The notes beneath the pieces are model-generated. The model saw only the letters and a program-made list of their open reading frames with translations, made no database searches and had not been told where the DNA came from. Made by a program: the position numbers and the translations under genes. Below, piece after piece: positions 27,530-36,217 of a DNA stretch of 64,000 nucleotides. The stretch covers positions 1 to 64,000 of the forward strand of contig JABDRN010000034.1 of assembly GCA_013041745.1 (NCBI GenBank), given 5' to 3'. The DNA is from Gammaproteobacteria bacterium. Its GTDB lineage: Bacteria; Pseudomonadota; Gammaproteobacteria; SZUA-229. Each line of letters starts with the position of its first letter. The stretch's first letter is position 1.

Positions 27530-27660
27530 AATGCTGGGGACCTGTGTGGTCAGCCTGGATGAGGTGGCAAGGGCCTATCGATCTACCGGGGTGGTAGATC
27601 ACGGCGTTTCCATTTCACTCTTTTTCAGGCCATAATTTTCTGGCCTGGTTTTACAGGTAT
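27530..27660 (+). promoter_or_regulatory. Structured leader before the DEAD-box helicase gene
   Basis: A 5' region of about 180 bases has two clear hairpins. One is GATCTACC / GGTAGATC with a GGGGT loop (about 27579-27600). The other is CAGGCCA / TGGCCTG with an 8-base loop (about 27627-27648), followed by GTTTT. AT-rich boxes (CTATAAAAAAG, TATTATATTTT) near 27452-27478 fit a promoter. deaD/csdA-type genes often carry long regulated leaders; the second hairpin could be a weak attenuator or the end of a small RNA. Confidence 0.45.
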
Positions 27661-27664
27661 TAGC

Positions 27665-29524
27665 ATGAGCACAGACAACAGCGCTGACGTGGCGATCACG
27701 TTTAAAGATCTAGCGTTAGACAAATCAATCCTCAAGATACTGGACGAAGTCGGTTATGAATCACCGTCACCGATCCAGGCACAGACCATTCCGCTGCTGC
27801 TGCAAGGCAAAGATATCATCGGGCAGGCACAGACCGGTACCGGCAAGACGGCAGCGTTCGCCCTGCCGATGATCAACAACCTCGATATCAGGCAGAAAGA
27901 TCCGCAGTTGCTGGTGCTGGCGCCGACCAGGGAGCTGGCTATCCAGGTGGCGGAAGCCTTTCAGAAGTATGCCACCTATAAGAAAGGCTTTCACGTGCTG
28001 CCGGTTTATGGCGGTGCTGATTACAGCGGCCAGATCCGTGCCCTGAAGCGCGGCGTGCATGTCGTCGTCGGTACCCCGGGCAGGGTGATGGACCACATAC
28101 GCAAAGGGACATTGAAGCTGGGCGGTCTGAGTGCGCTGGTACTCGATGAAGCGGACGAGATGCTGCGCATGGGCTTCATCGACGATGTCGAATGGATCCT
28201 GGAGCAGACGCCAGAGGACAGGCAGATCGCACTGTTCTCTGCGACCATGCCAACACAGATACGCCGGATCGCGACCAAATACCTGAACCAGCCCGAGCAG
28301 ATCACGGTTAAAGTTAAGACCACCACGGCGGAGACTATCCGTCAGCGTTTCTGGCCGGTCAGCGGCCTGCACAAGCTCGATGCACTGACACGTATCCTGG
28401 AGGCGGAAGAGTTCGATGCCATGATAATCTTCGTGCGCACCAAGAACTCGACCGTCGAGTTGGCCGATAAACTCTCGGCGCGTGGTTATGCCGCGACTGC
28501 GCTCAATGGCGATATCGCACAGAACCAGCGTGAACGCACCATCACCAACCTGAAGAAAGGCAAGCTGGATATCCTGGTCGCTACCGATGTCGCTGCGCGC
28601 GGTCTCGATGTCGACCGTATCAGCCACGTGGTGAACTATGATGTACCGCATGATACCGAATCATACGTGCATCGTATCGGCCGAACCGGCCGCGCCGGTC
28701 GCGAAGGTGATGCCATCCTGTTTGTCGCGCCACGTGAGAAGCGTATGCTGTTCGCCATCGAGAGAGCGACCAAGAAAAAGATCGAGAGGATGGAGCTGCC
28801 ATCGACAGAATCCATCAATGACAAACGCATCGATAAATTCAAACAGCGCATCACTGATACCCTGGCCGAAGAAGACCTGGCCTTTTTCTCTCAGCTGGTC
28901 GAACAGTATGAACAGGAGCATAACGTTCCAGCGATAGAGATCGCCGCTGCACTCGCGCAGCTGATGCAGGGTGATATCCCGCTGTTATTACAGAATAAAC
29001 CGCAGGGCAAGGACAAGAAAGCCAGGGGCCATGATGACTGGGACAGGGAAGAGCGCCCGCGCCGTGACAGACCCGAGCGCAGGGATCGCGAACGCTCCCC
29101 AAGAAGGGAGCGCCAGTCGAGTGACTCTGCGATCGACGAAGGCATGGAGCGCTACCGTATCGAAGTCGGGCATGAGCACCAGGTCAAGCCGGGCAATATC
29201 GTTGGCGCAATCGCAAACGAGGCCGATATAGAGAGCAAGTACATCGGCCGCATCAGTATCTACGATGACCACAGTACGGTCGATCTGCCAGAAGGGATGC
29301 CGAAAGAACTGCTCTATACCCTGAAAAAAGTCTGGGTCGCAGGCCAGCAGTTAAAGATATCATCATTGAAAAAAGGCGGCGGCTCCGGTAAGCCCGCTAG
29401 TAAAAAGGCCGGCAAGGGCGCTAAAGATAAGAGCCATGCTAAAGGACGGGGCAGGGATGGCGGCAAAGCGGCTGAAAAAGGAAAACGTAAATTAAGCCTG
29501 AAGAAAAAAGCCCGAAAGAAATAG
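27665..29524 (+). CDS. deaD: DEAD-box ATP-dependent RNA helicase DeaD/CsdA-like
   Basis: A 619-aa helicase. The Q motif is SPIQAQTIPLLLQGKD, Walker A AQTGTGKTAAF, motif II VLDEADEMLRMG, motif III LFSATMP, and motif VI YVHRIGRTGRAGREG. An RNA-binding domain of the DbpA/CsdA type lies at about 500-570 (YRIEVGHEHQVKPGNIVGAI, YIGRISIYDDHSTVDLPEGM). A Lys/Gly-rich basic tail ends the protein. It unwinds RNA in ribosome assembly and mRNA decay, especially at low temperature. A charged, Arg-rich linker (about 450-480) precedes the RNA-binding domain. Confidence 0.93.
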   Translation: MSTDNSADVAITFKDLALDKSILKILDEVGYESPSPIQAQTIPLLLQGKDIIGQAQTGTGKTAAFALPMINNLDIRQKDPQLLVLAPTRELAIQVAEAFQKYATYKKGFHVLPVYGGADYSGQIRALKRGVHVVVGTPGRVMDHIRKGTLKLGGLSALVLDEADEMLRMGFIDDVEWILEQTPEDRQIALFSATMPTQIRRIATKYLNQPEQITVKVKTTTAETIRQRFWPVSGLHKLDALTRILEAEEFDAMIIFVRTKNSTVELADKLSARGYAATALNGDIAQNQRERTITNLKKGKLDILVATDVAARGLDVDRISHVVNYDVPHDTESYVHRIGRTGRAGREGDAILFVAPREKRMLFAIERATKKKIERMELPSTESINDKRIDKFKQRITDTLAEEDLAFFSQLVEQYEQEHNVPAIEIAAALAQLMQGDIPLLLQNKPQGKDKKARGHDDWDREERPRRDRPERRDRERSPRRERQSSDSAIDEGMERYRIEVGHEHQVKPGNIVGAIANEADIESKYIGRISIYDDHSTVDLPEGMPKELLYTLKKVWVAGQQLKISSLKKGGGSGKPASKKAGKGAKDKSHAKGRGRDGGKAAEKGKRKLSLKKKARKK

Positions 29525-29534
29525 CATGATAGAG

Positions 29535-29558
29535 AAGGCCGCCAGAGAGGCGGCCTTA
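29535..29558 (+). terminator. Terminator-like hairpin after deaD
   Basis: A perfect 9-bp stem AAGGCCGCC / GGCGGCCTT with loop AGAGA, 11 bases after the stop codon. Only a weak T-rich tail follows. Confidence 0.6.
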
Positions 29559-29701
29559 CTACTTCTATTATATAAGCCTGCAATCACCTGCTAGTCCTGA
29601 CTGATTATAGGTAGTGCACAGCTGGAAGCCAGCAGGAGGATTTCCAGCTGGTACTGAGGCCGAGTTTTAAATTCCAGTTTAGCCTAATGCAACTAACCAT
29701 A

Positions 29702-30133
29702 TCATTCGAGTGAGTTCAGCAGGGTCTTGATCTCGGCTCGAACAGAATCGATCGATGCGACAATCTTTTCGACAGAATCTCTGTTACTCGCCATCGCGCT
29801 CCATTGGTTGGACCAGACCTTTTTCAGTGTGGCAGATTCCTCTCTGACAGCGTCATCCGTCAATGCGCTCAGGTCAACGACGAGACCGACCGTCACCCAT
29901 CCTTTTCGCGGATTACCTTCTTCGAGGTCTTTGTCGTAATGCGCTGAATAGACTAACTGCTCCAGGGAAGACAGGTTGATCAATATCTCAAAACAGGCTG
30001 TGCGGATATTGTTGTTCTCTTCTGATGCCTCCATGCGCCATACATTGTATGAGAAACCGATCAGAGCGAACAGCACGCTGAATATGACTGTCGCCTGGTA
30101 AAGTCGAAGCTTTTTATACATAGTCGTATCCAT
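29702..30133 (-). CDS. Unrecognised single-pass membrane protein
   Basis: A 143-aa protein with one N-terminal membrane helix (ATVIFSVLFALIGFSYNVW) followed by a helical, charged periplasmic or cytosolic domain. The latter ends with a coiled-coil-like segment (SVEKIVASIDSVRAEIKTLL). I do not recognise the family. It lies 77 bases downstream of another membrane-anchored protein gene on the same strand and may form a pair with it. Confidence 0.6.
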   Translation of the reverse strand: MDTTMYKKLRLYQATVIFSVLFALIGFSYNVWRMEASEENNNIRTACFEILINLSSLEQLVYSAHYDKDLEEGNPRKGWVTVGLVVDLSALTDDAVREESATLKKVWSNQWSAMASNRDSVEKIVASIDSVRAEIKTLLNSLE

Positions 30134-30210
30134 GGTTTTTAGCTAAGGCAGCATGTAAGTGCGATCTCACCTGATGCAGCATGACCAGGCGTCCAGCTTG
30201 ATGTGCCTCG

Positions 30211-30933
30211 TCATATCTTATCAGGTTCCTGAAGGATCATCGCGGATACCAGTTTCGCAAGTATGTCCTGTTTGCTTACCATGTATAGATATTTCATATC
30301 GTTGGTAACGATAGCGATGTGATCTGTCTGCTTGCTCTGCATCTGCATCAAAACTTCACTCGCTGAGGAAGAGGGGAAGGCATATTCGTCACGTAATCCA
30401 ATGATCTCGTTTTTCAATTGCGCATAGGTATATATGGTGCGGCTCCTCAGTTGCCCCATGAACAGCCCGGCAGGTATCCAGGATTCAAATTCACCGTCAC
30501 CCATGAAGATGATGTATTTGACGCCCAGCATGTTGACATACTTTTCCAATACCACCGATGAGTAACGGATGCCCGTTTTCAGGATCATCACATCGACAGG
30601 CTTGCCGCCGTGTTCTTCGCTCTGCTGTCTCAGGTTGTCGATCAGGCTTTCGTCGCCTTTTTCGATAACCCACTCTTCATAATCATGATCGACCAAAGAT
30701 ACAGAAAGGTCGCCAAGGTTTAACTTGGATATCTCGGTTTCCCTGGCTCGCTCACCGATCTTTATCCATGGCGTCTCCAGGCTCCGCCCCTGTTCTCCGA
30801 CAGCTTTTTTTGCGATCTGGATAAAATCTACGACATCAGAGCGGAACCACACGATGAGCAAGATAATAAATAATGGTGTAACCAGGGAAGAGAGGAGTGG
30901 TATCCAGTCCTTCATGACGGTTTCGGTACTCAT
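30211..30933 (-). CDS. Membrane-anchored protein with CBS-like C-terminus
   Basis: A 240-aa protein. It has an N-terminal membrane helix (LVTPLFIILLIVWF), then a mixed alpha/beta region (VDVMILKTGIRYSSVVLEKY) of unknown fold. A final stretch (SSSASEVLMQMQSKQTDHIA, then SKQDILAKLVSAMI) resembles one CBS half-domain, a nucleotide-sensing module. The CBS reading is tentative; no family assigned. Located beside an integron-type cassette. Confidence 0.6.
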   Translation of the reverse strand: MSTETVMKDWIPLLSSLVTPLFIILLIVWFRSDVVDFIQIAKKAVGEQGRSLETPWIKIGERARETEISKLNLGDLSVSLVDHDYEEWVIEKGDESLIDNLRQQSEEHGGKPVDVMILKTGIRYSSVVLEKYVNMLGVKYIIFMGDGEFESWIPAGLFMGQLRSRTIYTYAQLKNEIIGLRDEYAFPSSSASEVLMQMQSKQTDHIAIVTNDMKYLYMVSKQDILAKLVSAMILQEPDKI

Positions 30934-31182
30934 AATAGTTCTCCATTAATATATGACGCTTCAGTAAGCTTTGCTGAATAACACCGTTGTTTGATATCGG
31001 GGTTGCTTATCATTTGTCACCGACCATTTTGATTAGAGCTTTAACTGACCAAGTCGAAGTATACGAACTTCTGAATTACTTAGCTTTGTACTATCTATAT
31101 TCGCCTTGGTCAATAATGCACAAAAACTATTTGTGTCAGGGTGTCCCAGAATGACGAGCATGTTTTTTTATTGCCCTTCTTA

Positions 31183-31248
31183 GCCTAACGTTTGAGTTAA
31201 CTTGGCTTCGCGTCGTTTGTGCCGGTCAAGTTGGACGACTTGTTAGTA
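31183..31248 (-). other. Integron attC recombination site
   Basis: In the minus-strand reading the site begins TACTAACAAGTCGTCCAACT and ends AAGTTAACTCAAACGTTAGG followed by C. This is the R''-L'' ... L'-R' order of attC sites. R' is GTTAGGC, and complementary CCAACTTG / CAAGTT arms flank a GC-rich centre. The stop codon of the gene at 31243 falls inside the R'' box, as in mobile gene cassettes. No integrase gene or second complete attC is seen. The remaining 250 bases of this gap (30934-31182) hold nothing I recognise. Confidence 0.8.
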
Positions 31249-31701
31249 ATTTTCATTTTGCGCATCCTTAATCTTTTGCGAAAACTCTATGAAGTTATCC
31301 TCTGTAGCTGAAAAGAAGTTTACCGGCTCAGAATTGATTAGTTTTATCTCTTTATCATCAACGGAATAAATAAAGACTTGCCCAAGTAACCTTTTAGAGT
31401 CACCAGTAAGCTCTGTGCCCCATGCTGATAAGAGAATTTTAAAATTATCATCAGCATCTAGAACAGCAAAACCTTCAAAGAAATGAAAATCATCTTTAGT
31501 AAATTTAACTGACTCCCCTGCAGAGTCTCCATATATATGAAAGTAACTGCCGATAAAGTCTTTGTTTATAATGATCTTTTGATATTTATGCGCGTAACCA
31601 TATTTATAACTTTCCCAGGTACCGATGAGTACCGTACTATCCCATGAAGAATGAGCGTTTAAAGATATAAATAAGATAATGCTAAAGAGTGCTTGTTTCA
31701 T
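31243..31701 (-). CDS. Cassette-borne exported protein of unknown function
   Basis: A 152-aa protein with signal peptide (MKQALFSIILFISLNAHS, cut before SWDS) and a beta-rich mature part. The opening VLIGTWESYKYGYAHKYQKI looks like the start of a lipocalin-like 'GTW' domain. Base composition is clearly more AT-rich than the flanking genes, and its stop codon lies inside an attC site, so it is a transferred integron cassette. I do not recognise the family. Confidence 0.75.
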   Translation of the reverse strand: MKQALFSIILFISLNAHSSWDSTVLIGTWESYKYGYAHKYQKIIINKDFIGSYFHIYGDSAGESVKFTKDDFHFFEGFAVLDADDNFKILLSAWGTELTGDSKRLLGQVFIYSVDDKEIKLINSEPVNFFSATEDNFIEFSQKIKDAQNENY

Positions 31702-31737
31702 ATTTTATATCACTAACTACAATTAGAAGGTTTAAAA

Positions 31738-31764
31738 GCCCAATTTGCAAACTGAATTTTAGGC
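31738..31764. other. Possible shrunken attC at the cassette's other edge
   Basis: On the minus strand the 27-base word GCCTAAAATTCAGTTTGCAA plus ATTGGGC has the outer boxes of an attC site (GCCTAAM...TTGGGC) without the central stem. If real it marks the left boundary of the cassette, 37 bases upstream of the gene start. Weak. Confidence 0.2.
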
Positions 31765-31947
31765 AATATGATAATTTGAATTTTAGTAAAAATCAGATAC
31801 ATGGTTCCAAATCAGGGTGCCGAAAAAGGGTTTTAAGAGGTGCTGAACGTTGACATGCAGGTGTAATATCTTGTCAAGAAAAGGTGCCTGATTTATTTCC
31901 TGTTTATTAACTTCCATGTTTAATGCTTTTATGAAGATGACTTGATT

Positions 31948-33384
31948 CTATAAAGATGGTGATCTTATTACCATCATTTTCTCTATCTGCATGTCTCTGA
32001 ATGTATGCGGAATTCCGCCGACGCCGTGGCCTGAATGCTTCAGTCCGGCGAAGGGCATCCAGTCGACGCGGAAGGCGGTGTGGTCGTTGACCATGACGGC
32101 GGAGGCGTCGAGCTGTTTGAACGCATGCATGCAGGTGTCGATGTTCTTCGAGAAGACAGCAGCCTGGAATGCGACGTCGAGGCTGTTTGCCTGCTCGATG
32201 GCATCGTCTATATCCTCGTACTCGTAGACACAGATGACCGGTCCGAAGATCTCGTTCTTTGAGATGGTGGCATCGGCCGGCGGGTTGAACAATACGGTTG
32301 CCTGGTAACAGCTGTCTGATATTTTTTCACCGCCGGCGATGAGTTCTGCGCCTTTATCGACGGCATCCTGTACCCATTCTGCGACACGGTCGGTCTCTGC
32401 ATGCCTGATGAGCGGCCCGATCTCGGTATCGTCTGATGTCGGGTCGCCTATCTTCATCTTGCTGCCGGTGTCGGCAATCTTTTCGGCGAGTTCCCTGGCG
32501 ATGGATTTTTCTGCATACACCCGCTGCACCGATACGCATACCTGGCCGGCATGGTAGAAACCCGCCTTTGATAACAGTGCGACGGTGTCATCCATGTCGG
32601 CATCATGCGAGACGATGACGGGCGCGACACCACCATGTTCCAGTGCGCAACGTGTGCCGGGTGCCAGCTTCGAACGTAACATCCAGCCGACGCGGGCACT
32701 GCCGATGAAGCTGAAGAAACCGACACGGTTATCTGATACCAGCTGTGTCGCTGCATCATGATCAGTGGTGACGATGCCCTGGCACCAGGCCTGGGGCAGG
32801 CCGGCTTGGTGCAGTATCTCGATCAGGCGGAAACAGGACAGCGGGGTGTCTTCTGCCGGTTTGATGATGACTGGGCATCCTGCCGCGATGGCTGGCCCGA
32901 CCTGGTGTACAGCGAGGTTGAGCGGATGGTTGAATGCACTCACTGCAACGACCACGCCGATCGGTTCATGCGTGGTAAATGCCAGGCGGTTCATCGAGGC
33001 AGCGTTCTTTCCCATGGGGATCTCTTCACCGTGTTCACTGCGTATGACTTCGACACAGTTCTTCATGCCGTCGATGGCCCGGGCGACTTCGACTTTCGAA
33101 TCGGGCAATGGTTTGCCGCCTTCACGCGCGGCTTCGACGGCCAGCTCATCAAAACGTGACTGCATGATGTGGGCGGCTTTTTCCAGGACATCGATGCGCT
33201 GCTCGGCGCTGAGCCATTGGCTTTTGTCGGTGAACAGTTGGTGTGCATTATTCAGCGCGATTTCGACGGCGTTGCTGTCACCGGTTTCGATGCTGGCGAT
33301 GTGGGCACCGTCAAAAGGTGCGGTAACGTCGACGCTGCCAGCGGCGGTTGCGCCGGGAACCAGGAGTTTGAAATGTTCAGCCAT
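31948..33384 (-). CDS. NAD(P)-dependent aldehyde dehydrogenase
   Basis: A 478-aa enzyme of the ALDH superfamily. The N-terminal region contains PIGVVVAVSAFNHPLNLAVH (catalytic Asn in AFNHP). A coenzyme loop ends FIGSARVGWMLRSK, the general base Glu is in CALEHGG, and the catalytic Cys is in AGQVCVSVQRVYAE. It oxidises an aldehyde to an acid; lactaldehyde, glycolaldehyde and succinate-semialdehyde enzymes are in this size class. It lies 180 bases downstream of the acetolactate-synthase-like gene, the gap holding palindromic repeat copy 4, so co-transcription is likely but not certain. Confidence 0.9.
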   Translation of the reverse strand: MAEHFKLLVPGATAAGSVDVTAPFDGAHIASIETGDSNAVEIALNNAHQLFTDKSQWLSAEQRIDVLEKAAHIMQSRFDELAVEAAREGGKPLPDSKVEVARAIDGMKNCVEVIRSEHGEEIPMGKNAASMNRLAFTTHEPIGVVVAVSAFNHPLNLAVHQVGPAIAAGCPVIIKPAEDTPLSCFRLIEILHQAGLPQAWCQGIVTTDHDAATQLVSDNRVGFFSFIGSARVGWMLRSKLAPGTRCALEHGGVAPVIVSHDADMDDTVALLSKAGFYHAGQVCVSVQRVYAEKSIARELAEKIADTGSKMKIGDPTSDDTEIGPLIRHAETDRVAEWVQDAVDKGAELIAGGEKISDSCYQATVLFNPPADATISKNEIFGPVICVYEYEDIDDAIEQANSLDVAFQAAVFSKNIDTCMHAFKQLDASAVMVNDHTAFRVDWMPFAGLKHSGHGVGGIPHTFRDMQIEKMMVIRSPSL

Positions 33385-33433
33385 GATCTTCTCTTCGTTA
33401 TTTCATTGGTCACTGAGTGATTGAGTTTGCATC

Positions 33434-33504
33434 TGTCATATCGAGCAAGACGATAAATCTGCAACAGTTAGAGACAAGATCTCTCTCGTCCGTTCGAGAT
33501 GACA
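33434..33504. repeat. Palindromic repeat, copy 4 (degenerate)
   Basis: TGTCATATCGAGCAAGACGA on the left and AGATCTCTCTCGTCCGTTCG with AGATGACA on the right; the left arm has several mismatches. Lies between the TPP enzyme and aldehyde dehydrogenase genes. Confidence 0.7.
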
Positions 33505-33565
33505 GCAACAGGACTGTTCTGATATATGTTTAGCATGATATGTTCTGTCTCTGTACTCATCTGTT

Positions 33566-35218
33566 CTATATCGGGCAGGCGATATCACCGAGGCGCTCTG
33601 TCAGTTTCAGGTTTTCACGGTAATCGATCGGTATCACCACCAGGCTCGGGCCTTCTTCGGCGAAGGCCTGTTCCACTGTGGCGACGAGGTCTCTGCTGTT
33701 TTCGACACTGTGCCCGTGCCAGCCAAAGGCATCGGCCAGTTTTAGCCAGTCCGGGTTGTCGAATGTCAGGTCGGTATGTTTACCGAATTCGTTTTCCTGT
33801 TTCCACTCGATCAGGCCATAGGCATGGTCTTCCCAGATCATGGTGACGATGTTTACATTCAGCCGTTTCGCGGTTTCCATCTCCTGCACGTTCATCAGGT
33901 ATGCGCCGTCACCGGAGATGGACATGATGCGTCGATCAGGGTACACCAGTGCTGCCGAGATGGCGCCGGGCAGGGAGAAGCCCATCGAGCAAAAGCCGTT
34001 GGGGATGAGACAGGTGTTCGGTTCGTGGCACTGGTAATGCCGGGCTATCCACATCTTGTGGGCGCCGACATCGGACAGCAGGATATCGTCAGGCGCCATC
34101 ACCTGGCGGCAGTCCCACAGCACTTTTTGTGGCCGGATGCTGCCTTCGGTATCGTCATCTTTGTGCCTGGCGATCTCTTCTGTCATGCTCTGGCGGGTGG
34201 CGACCTGGTTCGAATGGTCGAACGTTAGCCCGCCGTTGTCAGCAACTCGCTCGTTCAGCATCCACAGGGTGTGAGCGAGGTCGCCGACCAGTTCGGTCTC
34301 CGGGTGGTAATCGGAATCGATCTCTGCCGGCTGAAAATCGGCGTGGATGATGTGGCGCTCGCCATGTTCGTTCCACAGGTTGGGGTGGTATTCCACCATG
34401 TCGTAACCCAGTGCGAGTACGACATCGGCCGCTTCCAGTGCGCAGGCGACCACGTCGCGTGCCTGCAGGCCGATGGTATACAGGCAGTAGTCTGCATCCA
34501 TATCGACGCAGCCTTTGGCCATAAAGGTGTTGATGACACCGATGCCGGTGGCTTCACAAAACAGGCGCAGCTGTTTGCTGGCACGGCGGCGGATACAGCC
34601 GTTACCGGCAAGTATCACCGGGTGTTTTGCCTGCTTCAGGATCTCGAAAGCCCTGTCGACGATCTTGTCGTCGGTGACCGGACGCCTGAAGCGCTGCGGC
34701 TGCAGCGGTTTAGTGGTGGTCTGCAGCTTGGCGATGTCTTCCGGCAGCTCGATATGGACAGCACCGGGTTTTTCGCTACGGGCAACGCGTACCGCCTTGC
34801 GGATGATCTCCGGAATATTGTCCTGGTGGATGACACTGGTGGCCCACTTGGTGACCGGGCCAAACATCTCGACCACGTCCATGATCTGGTGTGACTCTTT
34901 ATGCAGGCGCTGTGATGAACCCTGGCCGGTTAATGCCAGCAGTGGTGCCCGGTCCATATTGGCATCGGCGACACCGGTGATCAGGTTGGTGGCACCGGGG
35001 CCGAGTGTGCCGAGACAGCCGGCAGCGTTACCGGTGAGGCGGCCATAGACTTCAGCCATGAAAGCTGCACCCTGTTCATGCCGGGTGAGGACAAACTTGA
35101 TCTTCTCCGACTTCTCCAGCGAGATCATGAAGTCAGCGTTCTCTTCACCGGGGACACCGAAGATATACTCGATGCCTTCTTCCTCTAAACACTTTACGAA
35201 CAGGTCGGATGCTTTCAT
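33566..35218 (-). CDS. Thiamine-diphosphate enzyme, acetolactate-synthase-like
   Basis: A 550-aa enzyme. The catalytic Glu is in VLTRHEQGAAFMAEVYGR, LGPGATNLITGVADA is present, and the TPP/Mg motif is SGDGAYLMNVQEMETAKRLN followed by VNIVTMIW. Family-level reaction: decarboxylation of pyruvate (or another 2-oxo acid) and carboligation to acetolactate. No regulatory subunit (ilvN) is adjacent, which suggests a catabolic or side-pathway enzyme. The aldehyde dehydrogenase downstream fits a pathway making or removing an aldehyde. Start ATG 35218 (MKASDLFVKCLEEEG) chosen; frame open to 35281. Confidence 0.85.
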   Translation of the reverse strand: MKASDLFVKCLEEEGIEYIFGVPGEENADFMISLEKSEKIKFVLTRHEQGAAFMAEVYGRLTGNAAGCLGTLGPGATNLITGVADANMDRAPLLALTGQGSSQRLHKESHQIMDVVEMFGPVTKWATSVIHQDNIPEIIRKAVRVARSEKPGAVHIELPEDIAKLQTTTKPLQPQRFRRPVTDDKIVDRAFEILKQAKHPVILAGNGCIRRRASKQLRLFCEATGIGVINTFMAKGCVDMDADYCLYTIGLQARDVVACALEAADVVLALGYDMVEYHPNLWNEHGERHIIHADFQPAEIDSDYHPETELVGDLAHTLWMLNERVADNGGLTFDHSNQVATRQSMTEEIARHKDDDTEGSIRPQKVLWDCRQVMAPDDILLSDVGAHKMWIARHYQCHEPNTCLIPNGFCSMGFSLPGAISAALVYPDRRIMSISGDGAYLMNVQEMETAKRLNVNIVTMIWEDHAYGLIEWKQENEFGKHTDLTFDNPDWLKLADAFGWHGHSVENSRDLVATVEQAFAEEGPSLVVIPIDYRENLKLTERLGDIACPI

Positions 35219-35380
35219 AGTATTACTTCGCGGCTTATAATCTGCCGGTAAATCCGGCATGTGATTGTTATGAGAAGGCATGCCTATATTAGTTCAAACA
35301 CTGTTGTGATTACAATCAATTCACCAGCTTCAGATTGGATATCAGGGCTCTGTTAATGGTCGGAAGGCGCCGCCCAATCG

Positions 35381-35449
35381 TGTCATCACGAACAGCAGGA
35401 GAGATCCTGAGGTTACGCCTACAAGATCTCTCCCATATGTCGAGATGAG
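35381..35449. repeat. Palindromic repeat, copy 5 (degenerate)
   Basis: TGTCATCACGAACAGCAGGA with GAGATCC on the left and AAGATCTCTCCCATATGTCG with AGATGAGG on the right. Lies in the 340-base divergent gap, which has no other feature I recognise beyond the promoter it must hold. Confidence 0.65.
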
Positions 35450-35557
35450 GATCGATGGTTGATATGTATGTCGGTAAGACCCGGGAGAAAACAGCCTGTT
35501 CTGTGTTAAGATTGGACATTATTCAACGTTGTGATACCAAGATTAGAAGGTGACCTG

Positions 35558-36079
35558 ATGCGCGCAAAACTTTTTACCATCTCTGCCATTATTTTTGCAC
35601 TGGCAATGTTCCGACTTTTGCCGCATCTGCCTAACATCTCACCGGTCGCTGCCATGGCCCTGTTCGGCGGTGCTTATTTTGCCGATAAACGCATGGCGTT
35701 CATCGTTCCCTTCCTGGCCTTGTTGCTCAGCGACCTGATCCTCGGACTGCATGATACGATGATCTTCGTCTACGCCGGATTTGCCCTGACCGTCGCTATC
35801 GGTTTCCTGCTGAAAGACAGGGTGACCGCCACCAATACGGCTTTTGCTGCGGTGGCCTCTTCGCTGCTGTTCTTCCTGCTGACTAATCTCGGTGCCTGGA
35901 TGACATCGGGCCTGTATGCTAAATCGGCCGCTGGCCTGATGCAGGCCTATGTGGCCGGCATCCCTTTCTTGCAGAATTCTCTGCTGGGTAACCTGGTGTT
36001 CGTCGCCGTGATCTTTGGCGGTTACCATTTACTGCAGAAGAATGTTGCGGTGCTCAGCGAGCCGACCTTAAAGAAATAG
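35558..36079 (+). CDS. DUF6580-type membrane protein
   Basis: A 173-aa protein with about five membrane segments. The N-terminus contains the family's hallmark LPHLPNISPVAAMALFGGAY and FADKRMAFIVPFLALLLSDL. These proteins resemble small-molecule ECF-type substrate-binding membrane subunits, but substrate and role are unknown. ATG 35558 is preceded by AGGTGACCTG; the frame opens at 35531. A short CGCGGATT / AATCCGCG hairpin follows at 36103. Confidence 0.75.
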   Translation: MRAKLFTISAIIFALAMFRLLPHLPNISPVAAMALFGGAYFADKRMAFIVPFLALLLSDLILGLHDTMIFVYAGFALTVAIGFLLKDRVTATNTAFAAVASSLLFFLLTNLGAWMTSGLYAKSAAGLMQAYVAGIPFLQNSLLGNLVFVAVIFGGYHLLQKNVAVLSEPTLKK

Positions 36080-36217
36080 GGTGGTCTCGTACAGCCAGTG
36101 CTCGCGGATTACAATCCGCGATGTTTTATCCTGTTCAACATATACTCGTCGATCGAAGAGCTGCTGTTTGCTCTCGATAACAGGCTCGTGTCTCTATACT
36201 CCTGTGCTTAGACGTTG

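Noticed and set aside
27767-28651. 294-aa frame opposite deaD
   Set aside because: A long antisense shadow of the helicase gene, caused by codon bias; deaD motifs are complete on the other strand.
36103-36120. Hairpin CGCGGATT/AATCCGCG after the DUF6580 gene
   Set aside because: Two-base loop and no T-run, so not convincing as a terminator; too short to call a repeat.
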